A DNA stretch of 64,000 bases from Glaciecola nitratireducens FR1064 (GCF_000226565.1 NC_016041.1:1426001-1490000); one strand, 5' to 3'; numbered from the stretch's first letter, positions 51,579 to 62,477 are shown. Numbers and translations are program-made. The notes: generated from the letters alone by a model not told the origin.

Positions 51579-53055
51579 ATGCGAGAGTAGAATCCACCGC
51601 TTTTTGCCATTTCGTCAATAGTTTTTGCCGTACGTCTTTATCGATACTCGGCGTAAAACGTTTTGCAATTTTTTTATGCGACGCAATATCGCTTAGATCC
51701 CTATACAGACCAAGTTGTAATCCTGCTAAGTAGGCCGCGCCAATTGCTGTTGTTTCCATATTTTCGGGGCGTTCTATTTCAACTTGTAAAATATCGGATA
51801 AAAACTGGCATAACCAGTCATTTGCCACCATACCACCATCAACTAGAACTTTAGATGAGCAGATGCCATCACTCGCCATGGCTTGCTGCAGGTCATAGGT
51901 TTGATAACACACAGCCTCTAGCGCAGCGCGAGCGAAATGAGCCTGCGATGTGTCTCTCGTCATGCCATATAGGCTTGCTCGAGCCTCAGGATCCCACTGA
52001 GGTGCTCCCAAACCAGCAAAACCGGGTACTAAAAATACGCCGTGATCATAGTCGAGCGATTCTGCTAACGCTTGGCTCTCTTTTGCCTCGGTAATAACGC
52101 CGATACCATCTCTTAACCATTGAATGTTAGCCCCTGCGGTAAATATAGAGCCTTCTAAAGCGTAAGTTGTCTCACCATTTATAGTGTAGCCAATAGTCGT
52201 CAATAGTTTGTGCTTTGATTGTAAAGCCTTGCTACCCGTATTTAGCAATGCAAAACACCCTGTGCCGTAGGTAGACTTTAAATCACCTTGTGAAAAACAA
52301 CACTGGCCAAACAATGCAGCTTGTTGGTCGCCCGCAACACCAGCTATAGGTATCGCACGGCCAAATAAACTTGCTTTCGTATGGCCGAAATCATCCGCAC
52401 TTTCGAGTACTTTTGGCAGCACTGAAGAGGGGATATCAAAGAGGGAAAGCAACGCTTCATCCCAACATAAAGTGTGAATGTTATACAGATTGGTGCGTGA
52501 TGCATTGGTCATATCTGTAACATGACTTATACCACCGGTAAGACGCCAGATTAAAAAGCTATCAATAGTGCCAAAAGCTAATTTGCCTTGATTGGCAAGC
52601 TCCCTCGCACCGTCTATTTCATCTAGCAACCATTTTATTTTGGAAGCCGAGAAATAGGGGTCTAACAATAAACCGGTTTTGCTTGCAACAAGCTCTTCTT
52701 GTTCTTTTATGCTATTGCAAAAAGCAGCAGTACGGCGGTCTTGCCAAACGATTGCGTTGTATATCGGTTTGCCTGTTTCTCTATTCCACACTAGCGTGGT
52801 TTCACGTTGATTTGTAATGCCGATACCAACAACTCTGACCCCTTTTTCTTGGGCTTGATGTAATGCCGATTTACATGTTTCAACCGTTGTTTTCCAGATT
52901 TCTTCAGGATCGTGTTCGACCCAGCCGTTGTAGGGGTAAAACTGTGTAAATTCTTTTTGGGCGCTGGCTATTTTAGTGCCATCCAAAGCAAAAACTATTG
53001 CTCGAGTAGAGGTAGTTCCCTGATCTATCGAAAGAATTCCTGATTTTGTAGACAT
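51565..53055 (-). CDS. glpK: Glycerol kinase
   Basis: A 496-residue FGGY-family kinase making sn-glycerol-3-phosphate. Diagnostic: [105 protein letters not shown] and the nucleotide site [12 protein letters not shown]. It is close to E. coli GlpK (502 aa). Divergent from glpD across 201 bp; no GlpF facilitator or GlpR is present. It overlaps btuC 3' ends by 14 bp. Confidence 0.97.
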   Translation of the reverse strand: MSTKSGILSIDQGTTSTRAIVFALDGTKIASAQKEFTQFYPYNGWVEHDPEEIWKTTVETCKSALHQAQEKGVRVVGIGITNQRETTLVWNRETGKPIYNAIVWQDRRTAAFCNSIKEQEELVASKTGLLLDPYFSASKIKWLLDEIDGARELANQGKLAFGTIDSFLIWRLTGGISHVTDMTNASRTNLYNIHTLCWDEALLSLFDIPSSVLPKVLESADDFGHTKASLFGRAIPIAGVAGDQQAALFGQCCFSQGDLKSTYGTGCFALLNTGSKALQSKHKLLTTIGYTINGETTYALEGSIFTAGANIQWLRDGIGVITEAKESQALAESLDYDHGVFLVPGFAGLGAPQWDPEARASLYGMTRDTSQAHFARAALEAVCYQTYDLQQAMASDGICSSKVLVDGGMVANDWLCQFLSDILQVEIERPENMETTAIGAAYLAGLQLGLYRDLSDIASHKKIAKRFTPSIDKDVRQKLLTKWQKAVDSTLAFSRD

Positions 53056-53256
53056 GTTGTCGCGCCTTTGTTGTATGATATTTCTAAAGCAACCGTTGCT
53101 GAAGACTAAGCCGTTTCAGATGACCTTGCAAATAGATAATGTTGTAAACCATAAGACACTGACGTATCGATTGTATTTAGCAAAATTGCTGCTTCGAGGC
53201 GACATTTTGCAATCAGGGCAAGGTTTAATACTAGCGCGAGCTGAGGGTAAATATTT

Positions 53257-54906
53257 ATGATTTTGAGAGACACGAATATCAAGAAGTTATCTGCGGAGGT
53301 CTTCGACGTGCTTGTATTAGGGGCAGGCATCAACGGTGCGGTTTCCGCTGCTTCTTTGTCGAGGAAAGGAGCAAGCGTCGCGATGATCGACAAGAATGAC
53401 TTTGCTGGCCATACTTCTTCTAATTCGTCGAATCTTGCATGGGGGGGAATCAAATATCTAGAAAATCATGAATACTTCTTGGTGAATAAGTTGTGTAAAA
53501 GTCGCAATCACTTAATGCGCAGCTATCCCTCAACGGTGCAAGAAATTCGTTTTTTAACCACATTACAAAAAGGCTTCCGCTTCCCAGCTTGGTTTGTGTT
53601 TATAGGAACATGTTTGTATTGGGCGATGGGCCGGTTCTTTACGCAAAAACCCGTTTTTTTATCTTCGAAGAAAATAAAGGAAGCTGAACCTGCTATTAAT
53701 GTATCAAATGCGCAAGGAGGCTTCGAATATTCAGACGCGTTTTTACACGATAATGATGCTCGTTTTGTATTCAACTTTGTGCGCAGCGCAATGGACAACG
53801 GCGCTGTTGTTACTAATTACGTTGGTGCAAATGGCAGTGAAAAGATAGATGGTATTTGGCATACAGAAGCTGTAGATGAACAATCTGGCAGGACATTTAC
53901 CATTCAATCAAAGGCAATTATTAACGCCTGTGGGCCGATGGTCGACGAATATAATGATAAAACGGAGCAAGAGACAGAGCATCGTCATTTATTTTCGAAG
54001 GGCGTACACCTTATTGTTAATAAATTGACGAAAGTAGATAAGGTCTTGGCTTTTTTTGCGTCCGACGGCCGTTTGTTTTTTGTCATCCCCATGGGGCAAA
54101 AAACCTGCATAGGTACTACCGATAATCAAGTCGAAAACCCGAACACGTCGGTTACTGAAGAAGACCGAGACTTTATTCTGGATAATGTAAATGCACTATT
54201 AGACTTGCCTAAGGCTTTGACTCGCGATGATATCATTTCTGAACGTTGGGGCGTGCGTCCATTAGCAGTGAAAGGCTCCGGTGGCGAAGCTGACTGGGTT
54301 CAGTTGTCTCGCAAGCATGCTATAGATGTTAATAAAGAAGACAAGTATTTGAGTATTTTTGGCGGCAAGTTGACTGACTGCATTAATGTAGGCGAAGAAA
54401 TTGCTGCTTTAGTTGAAGATTTAGGTATTTCACTGCCACATAAAGACGCGATATGGTACGGAGAATCATCGCATGAAATAAAAAAGGAATTTGAGTACAG
54501 AGCAGGGTTGATTGGACTAGATGATATGACACCAAGTTATAGTTCTGAAAAACTTACCGTGAGATTATGGCGTCGTTACGACATCCATGCGCTACAAATA
54601 TTGGATGAAATTCAGCGTGATCCCGCTCAAGCGGAACAGCTAATGCGAAACGCGGAATACTTGAGAGCGGAAGTACACTATGCAGCAAGAAGAGAAATGA
54701 TTACAAATCTTGAAGACTTTTTGCGTCGGCGCTCTAAAATTGAAATGGTGCTAAGAAAGACTGAGATTATCAACACACCAGGTATTATTGAAGCCTGTCA
54801 AATTTTGTTCGGTGATCAAGCAGAACAAAAACGTAAAGAGTATGTTGATAAAGTGCTGCAAGATTATCCTGATGCACCCGTAGCTCAGCCAAATTTGCTA
54901 TCGTAG
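53257..54906 (+). CDS. glpD: Glycerol-3-phosphate dehydrogenase (FAD-dependent, GlpD/GlpA-like)
   Basis: A 549-residue flavoprotein feeding electrons from glycerol-3-phosphate into the quinone pool. FAD motif VLVLGAGINGAVSAASLSRKG near residues 17-37, HTSSNSSNLAWGGIKYLE, then CIGTTDNQVENP and ERWGVRPLA in the catalytic half. Longer than E. coli GlpD (501), with an extra C-terminal helical domain like the GlpD/GlpO group. The ATG has weak ribosome-site bases (GAGGGTAAA). Pairs with divergent glpK for glycerol catabolism. Confidence 0.93.
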   Translation: MILRDTNIKKLSAEVFDVLVLGAGINGAVSAASLSRKGASVAMIDKNDFAGHTSSNSSNLAWGGIKYLENHEYFLVNKLCKSRNHLMRSYPSTVQEIRFLTTLQKGFRFPAWFVFIGTCLYWAMGRFFTQKPVFLSSKKIKEAEPAINVSNAQGGFEYSDAFLHDNDARFVFNFVRSAMDNGAVVTNYVGANGSEKIDGIWHTEAVDEQSGRTFTIQSKAIINACGPMVDEYNDKTEQETEHRHLFSKGVHLIVNKLTKVDKVLAFFASDGRLFFVIPMGQKTCIGTTDNQVENPNTSVTEEDRDFILDNVNALLDLPKALTRDDIISERWGVRPLAVKGSGGEADWVQLSRKHAIDVNKEDKYLSIFGGKLTDCINVGEEIAALVEDLGISLPHKDAIWYGESSHEIKKEFEYRAGLIGLDDMTPSYSSEKLTVRLWRRYDIHALQILDEIQRDPAQAEQLMRNAEYLRAEVHYAARREMITNLEDFLRRRSKIEMVLRKTEIINTPGIIEACQILFGDQAEQKRKEYVDKVLQDYPDAPVAQPNLLS

Positions 54907-55052
54907 AATACGTTCACCCACTTGCTTTACACGCTACAAATAGAGACACTAGCTTTACTATATTAACGATATCCGTTTTGTATTTAAAAGTGCTTTTTTA
55001 TCAGGTGCTTTTAATTAAAAGGTCATTTCCAGTTTAAGGTACAACACGCTGT

Positions 55053-55796
55053 ATGCTTACCGTTTCTCAAGTGAATCTTGAACATCGCCTAAAGAACATA
55101 AGTGCCAATATGTCTGCAGGAGAGTGTTGGCACGTTCTTGGCCAAAATGGCGCAGGTAAGAGTTCGTTATTTGAAGTGATTTCTGGACTTCTGGAGGCTG
55201 ATAGTGGCGTTGTTGAATTGAACGGTGTTGATGTATCTGCATTTCCGATATCAGAATTAGCGACAAAGTTAGTCTATTTACAGCAGCATTATGCACTATC
55301 ATTTTCACTAAGTGTTGCCGAAATTTTACGCTTCTATGCTGGGCATATCGATATTCCTAGCGAGATCGAGCAAGCGCTTTCGATAAGCACTCTGTTAAAT
55401 CGAAAACTCAATAATCTCAGCGGTGGCGAACAGCAGCGAGTTCATATAGCGCGCTGTTTAATGCAAGCTTGGCATGCAGTGAAAAACGGTGAAGCTTTGA
55501 TTCTTTTAGATGAGCCGATTCAAAGCCTTGACGTTGTATTTCAAGAACAATCATTAGCGATGTTCAAAGCCCTTGCGCGAAAGGGGAATTTGCTTATTCT
55601 TAGCATCCACGATGTGAATTTGTCTTTGCGATATTGTGATCATGTTTTGATGATAAAAAATAATGCAATTTTTTGCTGTGGTGCTGCAAACGCGATCATG
55701 ACGGCAGATAACATTAGTGAGCTTTACGATTATCCATTCAGCGAAGTCACAAGTAAGAATAAGTCAGAAAAATTCTTTATTAGAAGCCCACTTTAA
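55053..55796 (+). CDS. btuD: BtuD-like ABC transporter ATP-binding protein
   Basis: A 247-residue ATPase of the FecE/BtuD group for import of cobalamin or an iron complex. Walker A GQNGAGKS at residues 30-37, signature LSGGEQQRVHIARCLMQA, Walker B LILLDEPIQSLDV, switch His in LSIHDVN. VLGQNGAGKSSLFEVISGLLEADSGVVELNGVDV resembles BtuD. The expected partner is the permease at 50586, 3.5 kb away; glpK and glpD lie between them. Upstream region lacks a strong ribosome site. Confidence 0.87.
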   Translation: MLTVSQVNLEHRLKNISANMSAGECWHVLGQNGAGKSSLFEVISGLLEADSGVVELNGVDVSAFPISELATKLVYLQQHYALSFSLSVAEILRFYAGHIDIPSEIEQALSISTLLNRKLNNLSGGEQQRVHIARCLMQAWHAVKNGEALILLDEPIQSLDVVFQEQSLAMFKALARKGNLLILSIHDVNLSLRYCDHVLMIKNNAIFCCGAANAIMTADNISELYDYPFSEVTSKNKSEKFFIRSPL

Positions 55797-56020
55797 AAGC
55801 CCTTATGATATGCTATATAGCCTGTTTTAAGTCTGTTTGAGCTAATGTCTACAGCCACTAATATTACGACATGTAAGCGTTGTAAAAGAACAGAAATTAA
55901 AACACTGAAGCACACAAACGAAAAGTAATCATCTGAACGCCCTCTGATTAGTAAATCTATTCAACGCAATCGATGTATCAAAAGCGATTTATTAAAAACG
56001 ATTTATTTAAAGGAAAGACC

Positions 56021-57370
56021 GTGAGTCAATGGAAACCCGATAGTTGGAGAGCAAAGCCGATACTTCAACAACCTACATATCAAGATCAGCAAGCACTGAA
56101 AGACGTCGAAGCTAACCTAGCAGGCTATCCGCCTCTGGTATTTGCTGAAGAAACACGTCAACTTTATAAGCAGCTCGGCGACGTATGTGAAGGTAAAGGG
56201 TTTTTACTTCAGGGCGGCGACTGCGCCGAGTCATTCGATGAATTCAATGCGCCAAAAATAAGAGACACTTTTAAAGTTATCCTGCAGATGGCGATCGTGT
56301 TGACTTTCGCAGGGCGTTGTCCGGTAACGAAAGTAGCGCGCATGGCGGGGCAATATGCAAAACCTCGCTCATCCGACTTTGAAACTATCAACGGCATTTC
56401 TTTACCTAGCTATCGCGGGGACATTGTCAACGGCTTTGAGTTTACAGAAGCCTCTCGCCAGCCTGATCCAAATCGTTTAGTTGAGGCCTATCATAAGAGT
56501 GCGGCAACGCTGAACTTGCTGCGAGCATTCGCGCAGGGTGGCTTAGCTGACTTACATCAAGTTAATCGTTGGAATATGGCGTTTTTGGAAAACAATCCCT
56601 TGAAAGAGCGCTATCAAGATATGTCTGATCGTATTCAAGATACATTGTCGTTTATGGATGTGATTGGCATCAATGCACAAAACAACAGTTCATTGCATGA
56701 AACGACCCTGTTTACCTCGCATGAAGCCTTGTTGTTGAATTATGAGCAAGCCTTGACGCGCATTGATACTTTAACAGGTAAGCCTTATAACTGTTCTGCG
56801 CATATGCTTTGGATTGGTGAGCGCACACGTCAATTAGATCATGCGCACGTTGAGTTTTTCAGCGGTATTAATAACCCTATTGGCGTTAAAGTTGGGCCGA
56901 GCATGCAGGAAGATGAATTAATTCGTTTGATTGATGCCTTAAATCCGAATAACACGCCAGGTAGGTTGACCTTAATTACGCGCATGGGCGCAAACAATTT
57001 AGGCGATAATTTACCTCGATTACTGCGCAGAGTGAAAGCTGAAGGACGCAATGTAGTATGGAGCTCTGATCCAATGCATGGCAATACCATTACCTCTTCG
57101 AGCGGATATAAGACGCGCAACTTTGATTCAATATTAACTGAAATAAGACAGTTTTTTGATGCGCACAAAGCAGAGGGCACACACGCTGGTGGGATCCATT
57201 TAGAAATGACCGGTCAACATGTTACTGAATGCACGGGTGGCGCATATCAAATAAGTGATGCAGACTTGTCTCAAGCTTATCAAACACAATGTGACCCACG
57301 CTTAAATGCTGATCAAGTGTTGGAAATGGCGTTTTTGGTTGCAGATCATTTAAAAACTGGGAAGGTGTAG
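56021..57370 (+). CDS. 3-deoxy-7-phosphoheptulonate synthase, class II
   Basis: A 449-residue class II DAHP synthase, the first enzyme of the shikimate pathway (PEP + erythrose-4-phosphate). It starts at GTG ([20 protein letters not shown]), preceded by AAGGAAAG; an in-frame ATG 16 codons upstream is less likely. [73 protein letters not shown] and [15 protein letters not shown] are classic for the class, including the metal ligands Cys, His and Glu. Length agrees with the short bacterial type. Monocistronic with a hairpin over the stop codon. Confidence 0.95.
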   Translation: MSQWKPDSWRAKPILQQPTYQDQQALKDVEANLAGYPPLVFAEETRQLYKQLGDVCEGKGFLLQGGDCAESFDEFNAPKIRDTFKVILQMAIVLTFAGRCPVTKVARMAGQYAKPRSSDFETINGISLPSYRGDIVNGFEFTEASRQPDPNRLVEAYHKSAATLNLLRAFAQGGLADLHQVNRWNMAFLENNPLKERYQDMSDRIQDTLSFMDVIGINAQNNSSLHETTLFTSHEALLLNYEQALTRIDTLTGKPYNCSAHMLWIGERTRQLDHAHVEFFSGINNPIGVKVGPSMQEDELIRLIDALNPNNTPGRLTLITRMGANNLGDNLPRLLRRVKAEGRNVVWSSDPMHGNTITSSSGYKTRNFDSILTEIRQFFDAHKAEGTHAGGIHLEMTGQHVTECTGGAYQISDADLSQAYQTQCDPRLNADQVLEMAFLVADHLKTGKV

Positions 57371-57395
57371 CTTAGGCAATTAACCGCCTAAGCTA
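57368..57395 (+). terminator. Hairpin overlapping the DAHP synthase stop codon
   Basis: TAGCTTAGGC (57368-57377) and GCCTAAGCTA (57386-57395) form 10 perfect pairs around an 8-base loop. The stem includes the stop codon. A weak AT-rich tail follows without a clear T-run. Confidence 0.55.
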
Positions 57396-57482
57396 AATTA
57401 GCTTGTTAACTCGACGTTGTTTGCAAAATAGTTTGAGCTCCGTGCTCATTCTAAACGCTTAATTCAGCCCTAATTTAGGTTT

Positions 57483-58358
57483 CTAATCTAGTATTAGGGC
57501 TAGCGCACCAAAAACGCCAGAGCGTGAACCTAAACCTGGCGCTGTGATGATCTGCTTCAAGCCTTGGTTATATGGAAATACGATATAATTTTTTAAAGAC
57601 TGCTCAGCATACTCGATGGTTTTTTCCAGTAAGCCTTTCTTTGACATAACGCCGCCGCCTAAAACAATGCTTTGTGGGCTGAAAGAAACCATTAAATTGT
57701 GACAAAAATTGCCCAATACTTTAGCTTCGATATCCCAAGCGGGGTGGTCTTCTTTCATACTGTCCGCAGATTGTTGCCAGATAGCAGCCATTGACCTACC
57801 CGCAGCTAATCCTTCTACACAGTTTCCATGGAAAGGGCATACCCCTTTTATTTCAGGAACACCGGATATCAACATATGACCAAGTTCCGGATGAACCAAA
57901 CCTTTCAGCGTTTGACCATTGATCACAACGCCGCCACCCACACCGGTGCCGACAGTGACATAAATATTAACGGAAGTGTTCTGGCTCGCGCCCCACTTAA
58001 ATTCGGCTAAGGCTGCGGCGTTCACATCGGTGTCGATAAAAACAGCGCAATGAAGTCCTTTCTCAAGTTGTTGCTTGATATCGACATTAGACCAATGAGG
58101 TTTAGGCGTAGAGGTAATCGAACCAAAACTAAGAGACGCAGGATTCAAGTCTAGTGGGCCAAAGCAGGCTAGACCTAATTTACGGAAATTGTATCCTGCT
58201 TGTTGCTGTTGTTTGAAAAATGCAATGACCGCACTGATAGTGTCGACTGGTGTCGTCGTGTCAAAACGCTTTTCAACAAGTATGTTGCGTTGCTTATCAG
58301 CAATGGCGCAATTAAATTTGGTGCCGCCTGCTTCAATTAATGCATAGAATTCTTGCAT
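57483..58358 (-). CDS. ROK-family fructokinase/glucokinase
   Basis: A 291-residue sugar kinase. The start at 58358 (MQEFYALIEAGGTKFN) has GAGGAA upstream; a longer in-frame start was rejected. ATP/sugar motifs: IEAGGTKFNCAIAD, VFIDTDVNAAALAE, VGTGVGGGVVINGQTLKG. The ROK zinc site is HPELGHM plus VCPFHGNCVEGLAAG (HxC-type ligands). Its place in a locus with amylosucrase and a sugar permease suggests phosphorylation of the fructose released from sucrose, so fructokinase is the better guess. Confidence 0.9.
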   Translation of the reverse strand: MQEFYALIEAGGTKFNCAIADKQRNILVEKRFDTTTPVDTISAVIAFFKQQQQAGYNFRKLGLACFGPLDLNPASLSFGSITSTPKPHWSNVDIKQQLEKGLHCAVFIDTDVNAAALAEFKWGASQNTSVNIYVTVGTGVGGGVVINGQTLKGLVHPELGHMLISGVPEIKGVCPFHGNCVEGLAAGRSMAAIWQQSADSMKEDHPAWDIEAKVLGNFCHNLMVSFSPQSIVLGGGVMSKKGLLEKTIEYAEQSLKNYIVFPYNQGLKQIITAPGLGSRSGVFGALALILD

Positions 58359-58421
58359 TGTGATTCCTCTATTTTTTACTATCAAAGCATAAGTTGCTTA
58401 GTGCCAAATAAATTTGGATTG

Positions 58422-59723
58422 TTAACGGGAAGCAGATGGATTTGAATACTCTGTTTTCTCAACTTCAGCTAAGCGTTTTTCAGTTGGGTTAAAAATGAAA
58501 TTATATAGCAAGCCTAAGAATAATAAGCCGGCAAAACCCGTTGCAACCATGAATCCATATTTCGCATCGCCGCCATAAGCGTCGCTAACGATCCCCATAA
58601 TAAGAGGGCCCGCTGCTGCACCCGCAGCAGTGAAGAACAGGATAACGCCAGCAACCGTGCCGTGTTCTGATTTAGGGAAACAGCTGATGCCTTTTGAATT
58701 GAATGTCGGATAAATAACCGACATAAAAATACCGGTCAATGGGAATAAATAAAGAGCAACTTCTTTTCCGCCTATTAATCCACCTACAAAACAAACAAGA
58801 ATAGCGAAACTAAATATTAGAAGTACTAACGCCCAATTGAAATGCTGCATCATCCAGATCCCAACGAATCTGCCCGCAGCGCGCAGCGAAAAGAAAACAG
58901 AGACGGCATACATCGCTAAGTACTTTTGAGAGTCTGACGTATAGCAAGCAAAGGTGTCCTCTAAGTTAACGGCATCACACACCAAGTAACTGGGCATCCA
59001 AACGTATATTGCGCTCTCGGCTGCAACGTACAAAAACGCACCGATAGAAAAGCCCATCGCATAGCGATTTTTCAGCAGTTTGATGCTACTCGCAAAATTG
59101 TTTACTTTCGCTATATTGTTGTCGCTATCAACAGGTTTTTGATATTCAGGGTAATCGACTTTATAAGCCATCAAAATAAGTAAAGTACAAAGCCCGCCAG
59201 CGATAACATACAACCATTTCCAATCAACGCCTTCGCGCACCAGCCATGCGACTAACAATGGTCCAATAATAGCGCCAACTCCGAAGAAAGCCTCAGCCCC
59301 GTTCATCGTGCCGGTATGTTGTTTTGTTGACGTAGATATGTCACCTATCAATGCCAGTGCTGCAGTTTTAAATACGCCAACTGCCACACCTGAAAGTGTG
59401 ATCAAACCGAGGATAAAGGAGAAGCTTGTACCGACTAAAAACAGATAACAAGAGACGGCAAACAAAGACAAACCAAGAATAATGGTATTTTTCCGTCCGA
59501 ATTTGTCGGCTAAAAAACCGAGAAATAAGCCTGAAAAAGCGATGCCAATCATAAACAGAGTATGCATTAAGCTTGCCTGCGTATTGCTCACATCAAATTC
59601 GCGTTTCACCTCTTTAATAATTTCGCCTACGGAGTCAGACGTCATTGCAAACATCATGAACATCAAATAGGTTAACCAGCGTACAAGCGCTAAGTTTTTC
59701 TCGTTGCGGGCCTTATCAGTCAT
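58422..59723 (-). CDS. MFS sugar transporter (probable sucrose permease)
   Basis: A 433-residue major facilitator with 12 predicted TM helices. The MFS loop 2-3 motif appears as GFLADKFGRKN near residue 75. SIGAFLYVAAESAIYVWMPSYLV starts the second half; VSDAYGGDAKYGFMVATGF is near the end. A GGAGAAG site precedes the ATG. It lies between the kinase and TonB-dependent receptor on the same strand; the strong receptor terminator at 59753-59774 lies upstream, so the permease may have its own promoter there. Sucrose as substrate is inferred from amylosucrase and fructokinase. Confidence 0.85.
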   Translation of the reverse strand: MTDKARNEKNLALVRWLTYLMFMMFAMTSDSVGEIIKEVKREFDVSNTQASLMHTLFMIGIAFSGLFLGFLADKFGRKNTIILGLSLFAVSCYLFLVGTSFSFILGLITLSGVAVGVFKTAALALIGDISTSTKQHTGTMNGAEAFFGVGAIIGPLLVAWLVREGVDWKWLYVIAGGLCTLLILMAYKVDYPEYQKPVDSDNNIAKVNNFASSIKLLKNRYAMGFSIGAFLYVAAESAIYVWMPSYLVCDAVNLEDTFACYTSDSQKYLAMYAVSVFFSLRAAGRFVGIWMMQHFNWALVLLIFSFAILVCFVGGLIGGKEVALYLFPLTGIFMSVIYPTFNSKGISCFPKSEHGTVAGVILFFTAAGAAAGPLIMGIVSDAYGGDAKYGFMVATGFAGLLFLGLLYNFIFNPTEKRLAEVEKTEYSNPSASR

Positions 59724-59752
59724 GATCGTATCTTCTCCAGTATTTATTACCT

Positions 59753-59774
59753 AAAAAGCCCGCATTAAGCGGGC
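59753..59774 (-). terminator. Rho-independent terminator after the TonB-dependent receptor
   Basis: GCCCGC-TTAAT-GCGGGC followed by TTTTT on the minus strand (stem 59758-59774, T-run 59757-59753). It lies 22 bp past the receptor stop at 59796 and would end or attenuate transcription into the permease. Confidence 0.85.
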
Positions 59775-59795
59775 AAAACTAGGGAGTTTACTTTT

Positions 59796-62306
59796 TTAGT
59801 CAAACATATACTTGAATGAAACTGAAGTTGTTCTGCCATTCAAAGGTCTAGCTCGAATGATATCACCAGCACTTGCCGACGCTTCTTCCGATTCAGTAAT
59901 GACAAACTCGTCCGTTAAGTTATTCACGTTAAGCGATACAGAGAAGGACTCAGATACATAATACGTTGCAAACAAATTCACTATGGTATAACCGTCTTGC
60001 TTCAACTGGTTGCTATCGCCAACGAAGTACTCAGACGAACCCTGAAGCGCTGCACCTAATAACATATCATCGTCCTGATACTGCGGTGTAATTGTATAGA
60101 TTAAATCGGCTTGACGACGAGGTGTTTTGCCAACCAATGCAGGGTTGAACGCGTCGTTGCTGATTTCAGCGTCTGTCCAAGTAAAGTTACCTAACAGACT
60201 GAAACCAGACCCTAATTCATAACTTCCTTCTACTTCCAAACCGGTCGCTTCGTACTCGCGAATAAAGGTTAGGCCGCTAGTGAGTTCCGCTTGAGTGTCT
60301 TCTGTCACTGTGTCAAATAAGGTTGTATAAATACGCAAATCGCTTGTGGCATATTTGAAACCAATTTCGAGCTGCTTAGTTTCATCAAAACCAGATGTTG
60401 TATTGGTTAAGCTACCGTCTGAATTCAAAGTACCTGCAATTTGTAATAGGCGGTCTGCGATAGCGCGGCTACCTTTACTGTAGCGAGCAAAAATAGTTTT
60501 TGAATCGTCTAGTAAGTAAGACCCACCGAATGAATATGATGTATTGCTTACTTCATAGTCTACTATTTGGCTAACTGCACCGGCGCGGTTCAAGTTAATG
60601 ACACCACCACCAAAGCCAAAGCCGTTGGATGCTGATGCATCTTCCGAGTTACCTGAAATAACGCCATCGCCATTCAAATCAAAATCGGTATTTCCGCCAC
60701 AGCACGAATTAATTAACTCACCGTTAGCTTGCACTGTGTCACGACGAATACTTGCATCGAACAACCAGTTGTCACCCATTTCATAACCAACGTTAAGATA
60801 AGGTGCCGTTGTTTGATAACGTAAGTCCCACTCCCAAGATAAGAAGCTAGGCGCCCACAAACCATCATCAACTAGGGTTTCGCCATCAGCATCGGTAATA
60901 TTTAAGTATTGAGAGTTATCGCCATCAACCGTTTGAATGAAAGTATTCCAGCTATTCCAGCTGCTCGCAATATCTTGCATTGAATAATAGTAGCCAGCTG
61001 TAACTGAGAAGCCATTATCAAATTCTTTCGTTAAATTTAGATCGTTAATGAGGTTACCAAGGTCTTTGATCTCGGTGTCGAACTGCAAGTTTAAAAATGT
61101 TAGACCGTTATATGCACTGCCTGCGTTTGGACCATTTGCGAGTGTCACATTTGTTGATGCGCAGTTAAATGCGTTACCATCACCGTCAAGGGCCGAATTA
61201 CAAATGTTATTTGCCATACTGCTTGCTGATTGCGGGCCGTAATCGCCAAATGTATCTGTGAAGGGTGAAATAAAGCTACCGCTAATGTCTGACGTTCTAA
61301 ACTTGTTAACAAAAGTCAAATTTTCGGCAACCTCTACATTTGCCTCAAAACCAATAGATGTGACTAATGAATGAATACCGTCGGTAACGTCTCTATTTCT
61401 TGGGTTACCAAATGAATCAAACGTAGACACATTAGTGGTATAAGCTGAATGCAAAGTTTGGCTGCTTGCATCAAAGTTTTCGACAGGACCAAAGTCTCCG
61501 TTACTCTTCACTCTTACCGGAGCAGGTAAATAAGTTGTTACTTTGTCATCTAAATGTTTGAAGTGAAAACGAATAAAACCGTTGTCGAGAATTTGTGTGA
61601 TGTTTAATTTAACTTGGCCACCTTGGTCGCCATTAAATCCAGTTTCACGTGTACCTTCACCGCCACGTGCAAAGCCACCGACATGAAAGTAAAGGTCGTT
61701 GTTAATTTCGCCACCGTATGAAAAATCAAGTCTGAATTCGTCGTAATCAACACCAAATGAGGTGCCAATTGCGCCGCCACCGCTTTCACCTGTGTTACTG
61801 ATCATGTTAATGATACCGCCGGGTGAGTTACTCGCAAAAGTAGAGGCTGAACCACCGCGAACCGCTTCAACTAAACCAACAGACCAATCGTATCTTAAGA
61901 AGTTATCTGCGTTACCAAAGTTGATGTCGCCGTACTCTAAAACAGGAAGACCATCTTCGTGTATTTGTAAAAATTTCGAGCCGCCTGTCGCTAAAGGAAT
62001 ACCGCGAATAGTGATGTTAGCGTTACCGCCACCGCCAGAAGACTCTGCGCGAATACCGGGTAATGCACGGTATACTTCTGCAGTGGAGCGGGGCGCTAGC
62101 TTGAATATATCTTCTTGATTAAAAGAGCTAACAGAAACGCTGGTTTCTTGCTGAGTCGCCCCACCCGGGCTACCTGTAACAACAATCTGTTCGAAATATT
62201 TAACATCTTCTTTTTTAGCTTCGTCTGTTTCTTGTGCGACAGCAGTAGCAGTAAATGCTAAAGCTAACGCGATTGATATTGCTGATTGCTTATAGTGTGT
62301 GTTCAT
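59796..62306 (-). CDS. TonB-dependent outer-membrane receptor (probable sucrose uptake)
   Basis: An 836-residue receptor. Signal peptide to about residue 24 (TATAVAQ), TonB-box region EQIVVTGSPGG (about residues 40-50), plug domain with LAPRSTAEVYRALPGIRAESSGGGGNANITIRGIP and ISNTGES, and a 22-strand barrel ending TTSVSFKYMFD. The end is typical of the long-loop TBDR class used for sugars in marine gammaproteobacteria. It is divergent from the amylosucrase gene and upstream of the permease and kinase genes, which suggests sucrose or related glucosides. A substrate assignment from context only. Confidence 0.9.
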   Translation of the reverse strand: MNTHYKQSAISIALALAFTATAVAQETDEAKKEDVKYFEQIVVTGSPGGATQQETSVSVSSFNQEDIFKLAPRSTAEVYRALPGIRAESSGGGGNANITIRGIPLATGGSKFLQIHEDGLPVLEYGDINFGNADNFLRYDWSVGLVEAVRGGSASTFASNSPGGIINMISNTGESGGGAIGTSFGVDYDEFRLDFSYGGEINNDLYFHVGGFARGGEGTRETGFNGDQGGQVKLNITQILDNGFIRFHFKHLDDKVTTYLPAPVRVKSNGDFGPVENFDASSQTLHSAYTTNVSTFDSFGNPRNRDVTDGIHSLVTSIGFEANVEVAENLTFVNKFRTSDISGSFISPFTDTFGDYGPQSASSMANNICNSALDGDGNAFNCASTNVTLANGPNAGSAYNGLTFLNLQFDTEIKDLGNLINDLNLTKEFDNGFSVTAGYYYSMQDIASSWNSWNTFIQTVDGDNSQYLNITDADGETLVDDGLWAPSFLSWEWDLRYQTTAPYLNVGYEMGDNWLFDASIRRDTVQANGELINSCCGGNTDFDLNGDGVISGNSEDASASNGFGFGGGVINLNRAGAVSQIVDYEVSNTSYSFGGSYLLDDSKTIFARYSKGSRAIADRLLQIAGTLNSDGSLTNTTSGFDETKQLEIGFKYATSDLRIYTTLFDTVTEDTQAELTSGLTFIREYEATGLEVEGSYELGSGFSLLGNFTWTDAEISNDAFNPALVGKTPRRQADLIYTITPQYQDDDMLLGAALQGSSEYFVGDSNQLKQDGYTIVNLFATYYVSESFSVSLNVNNLTDEFVITESEEASASAGDIIRARPLNGRTTSVSFKYMFD

Positions 62307-62477
62307 GTGTGTTCTCCGATACTTTAATTTAGTGTTTTATCACCGGTTTTATTTGCCGTGAATGCAGTCCTAATGTCAGTACGAAGAATTAAGCTACTAC
62401 TCCTCTTACCGCCTCTCAACATTCTTTTTTACTATGACTTAAAAGCTAAACTATTCTGTTTGATTATTAATCATCAA

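Noticed and set aside
53180-53210. Inverted repeat GCAAAAT-N17-ATTTTGC between glpK and glpD as a GlpR operator
   Set aside because: The arms are only 7 bp with a long spacer and do not resemble the TTCG-containing GlpR half-sites.
54907-55052. Near-repeat GTGCTTTT between glpD and btuD as regulatory element
   Set aside because: Two short imperfect copies in AT-rich sequence; no palindrome or promoter motif attached.
57468-57499. CCCTAAT/ATTAGGG repeat at the 3' end of the ROK kinase gene as terminator
   Set aside because: The arm lies partly inside the coding region, the loop is 18 bp and no T-run follows.
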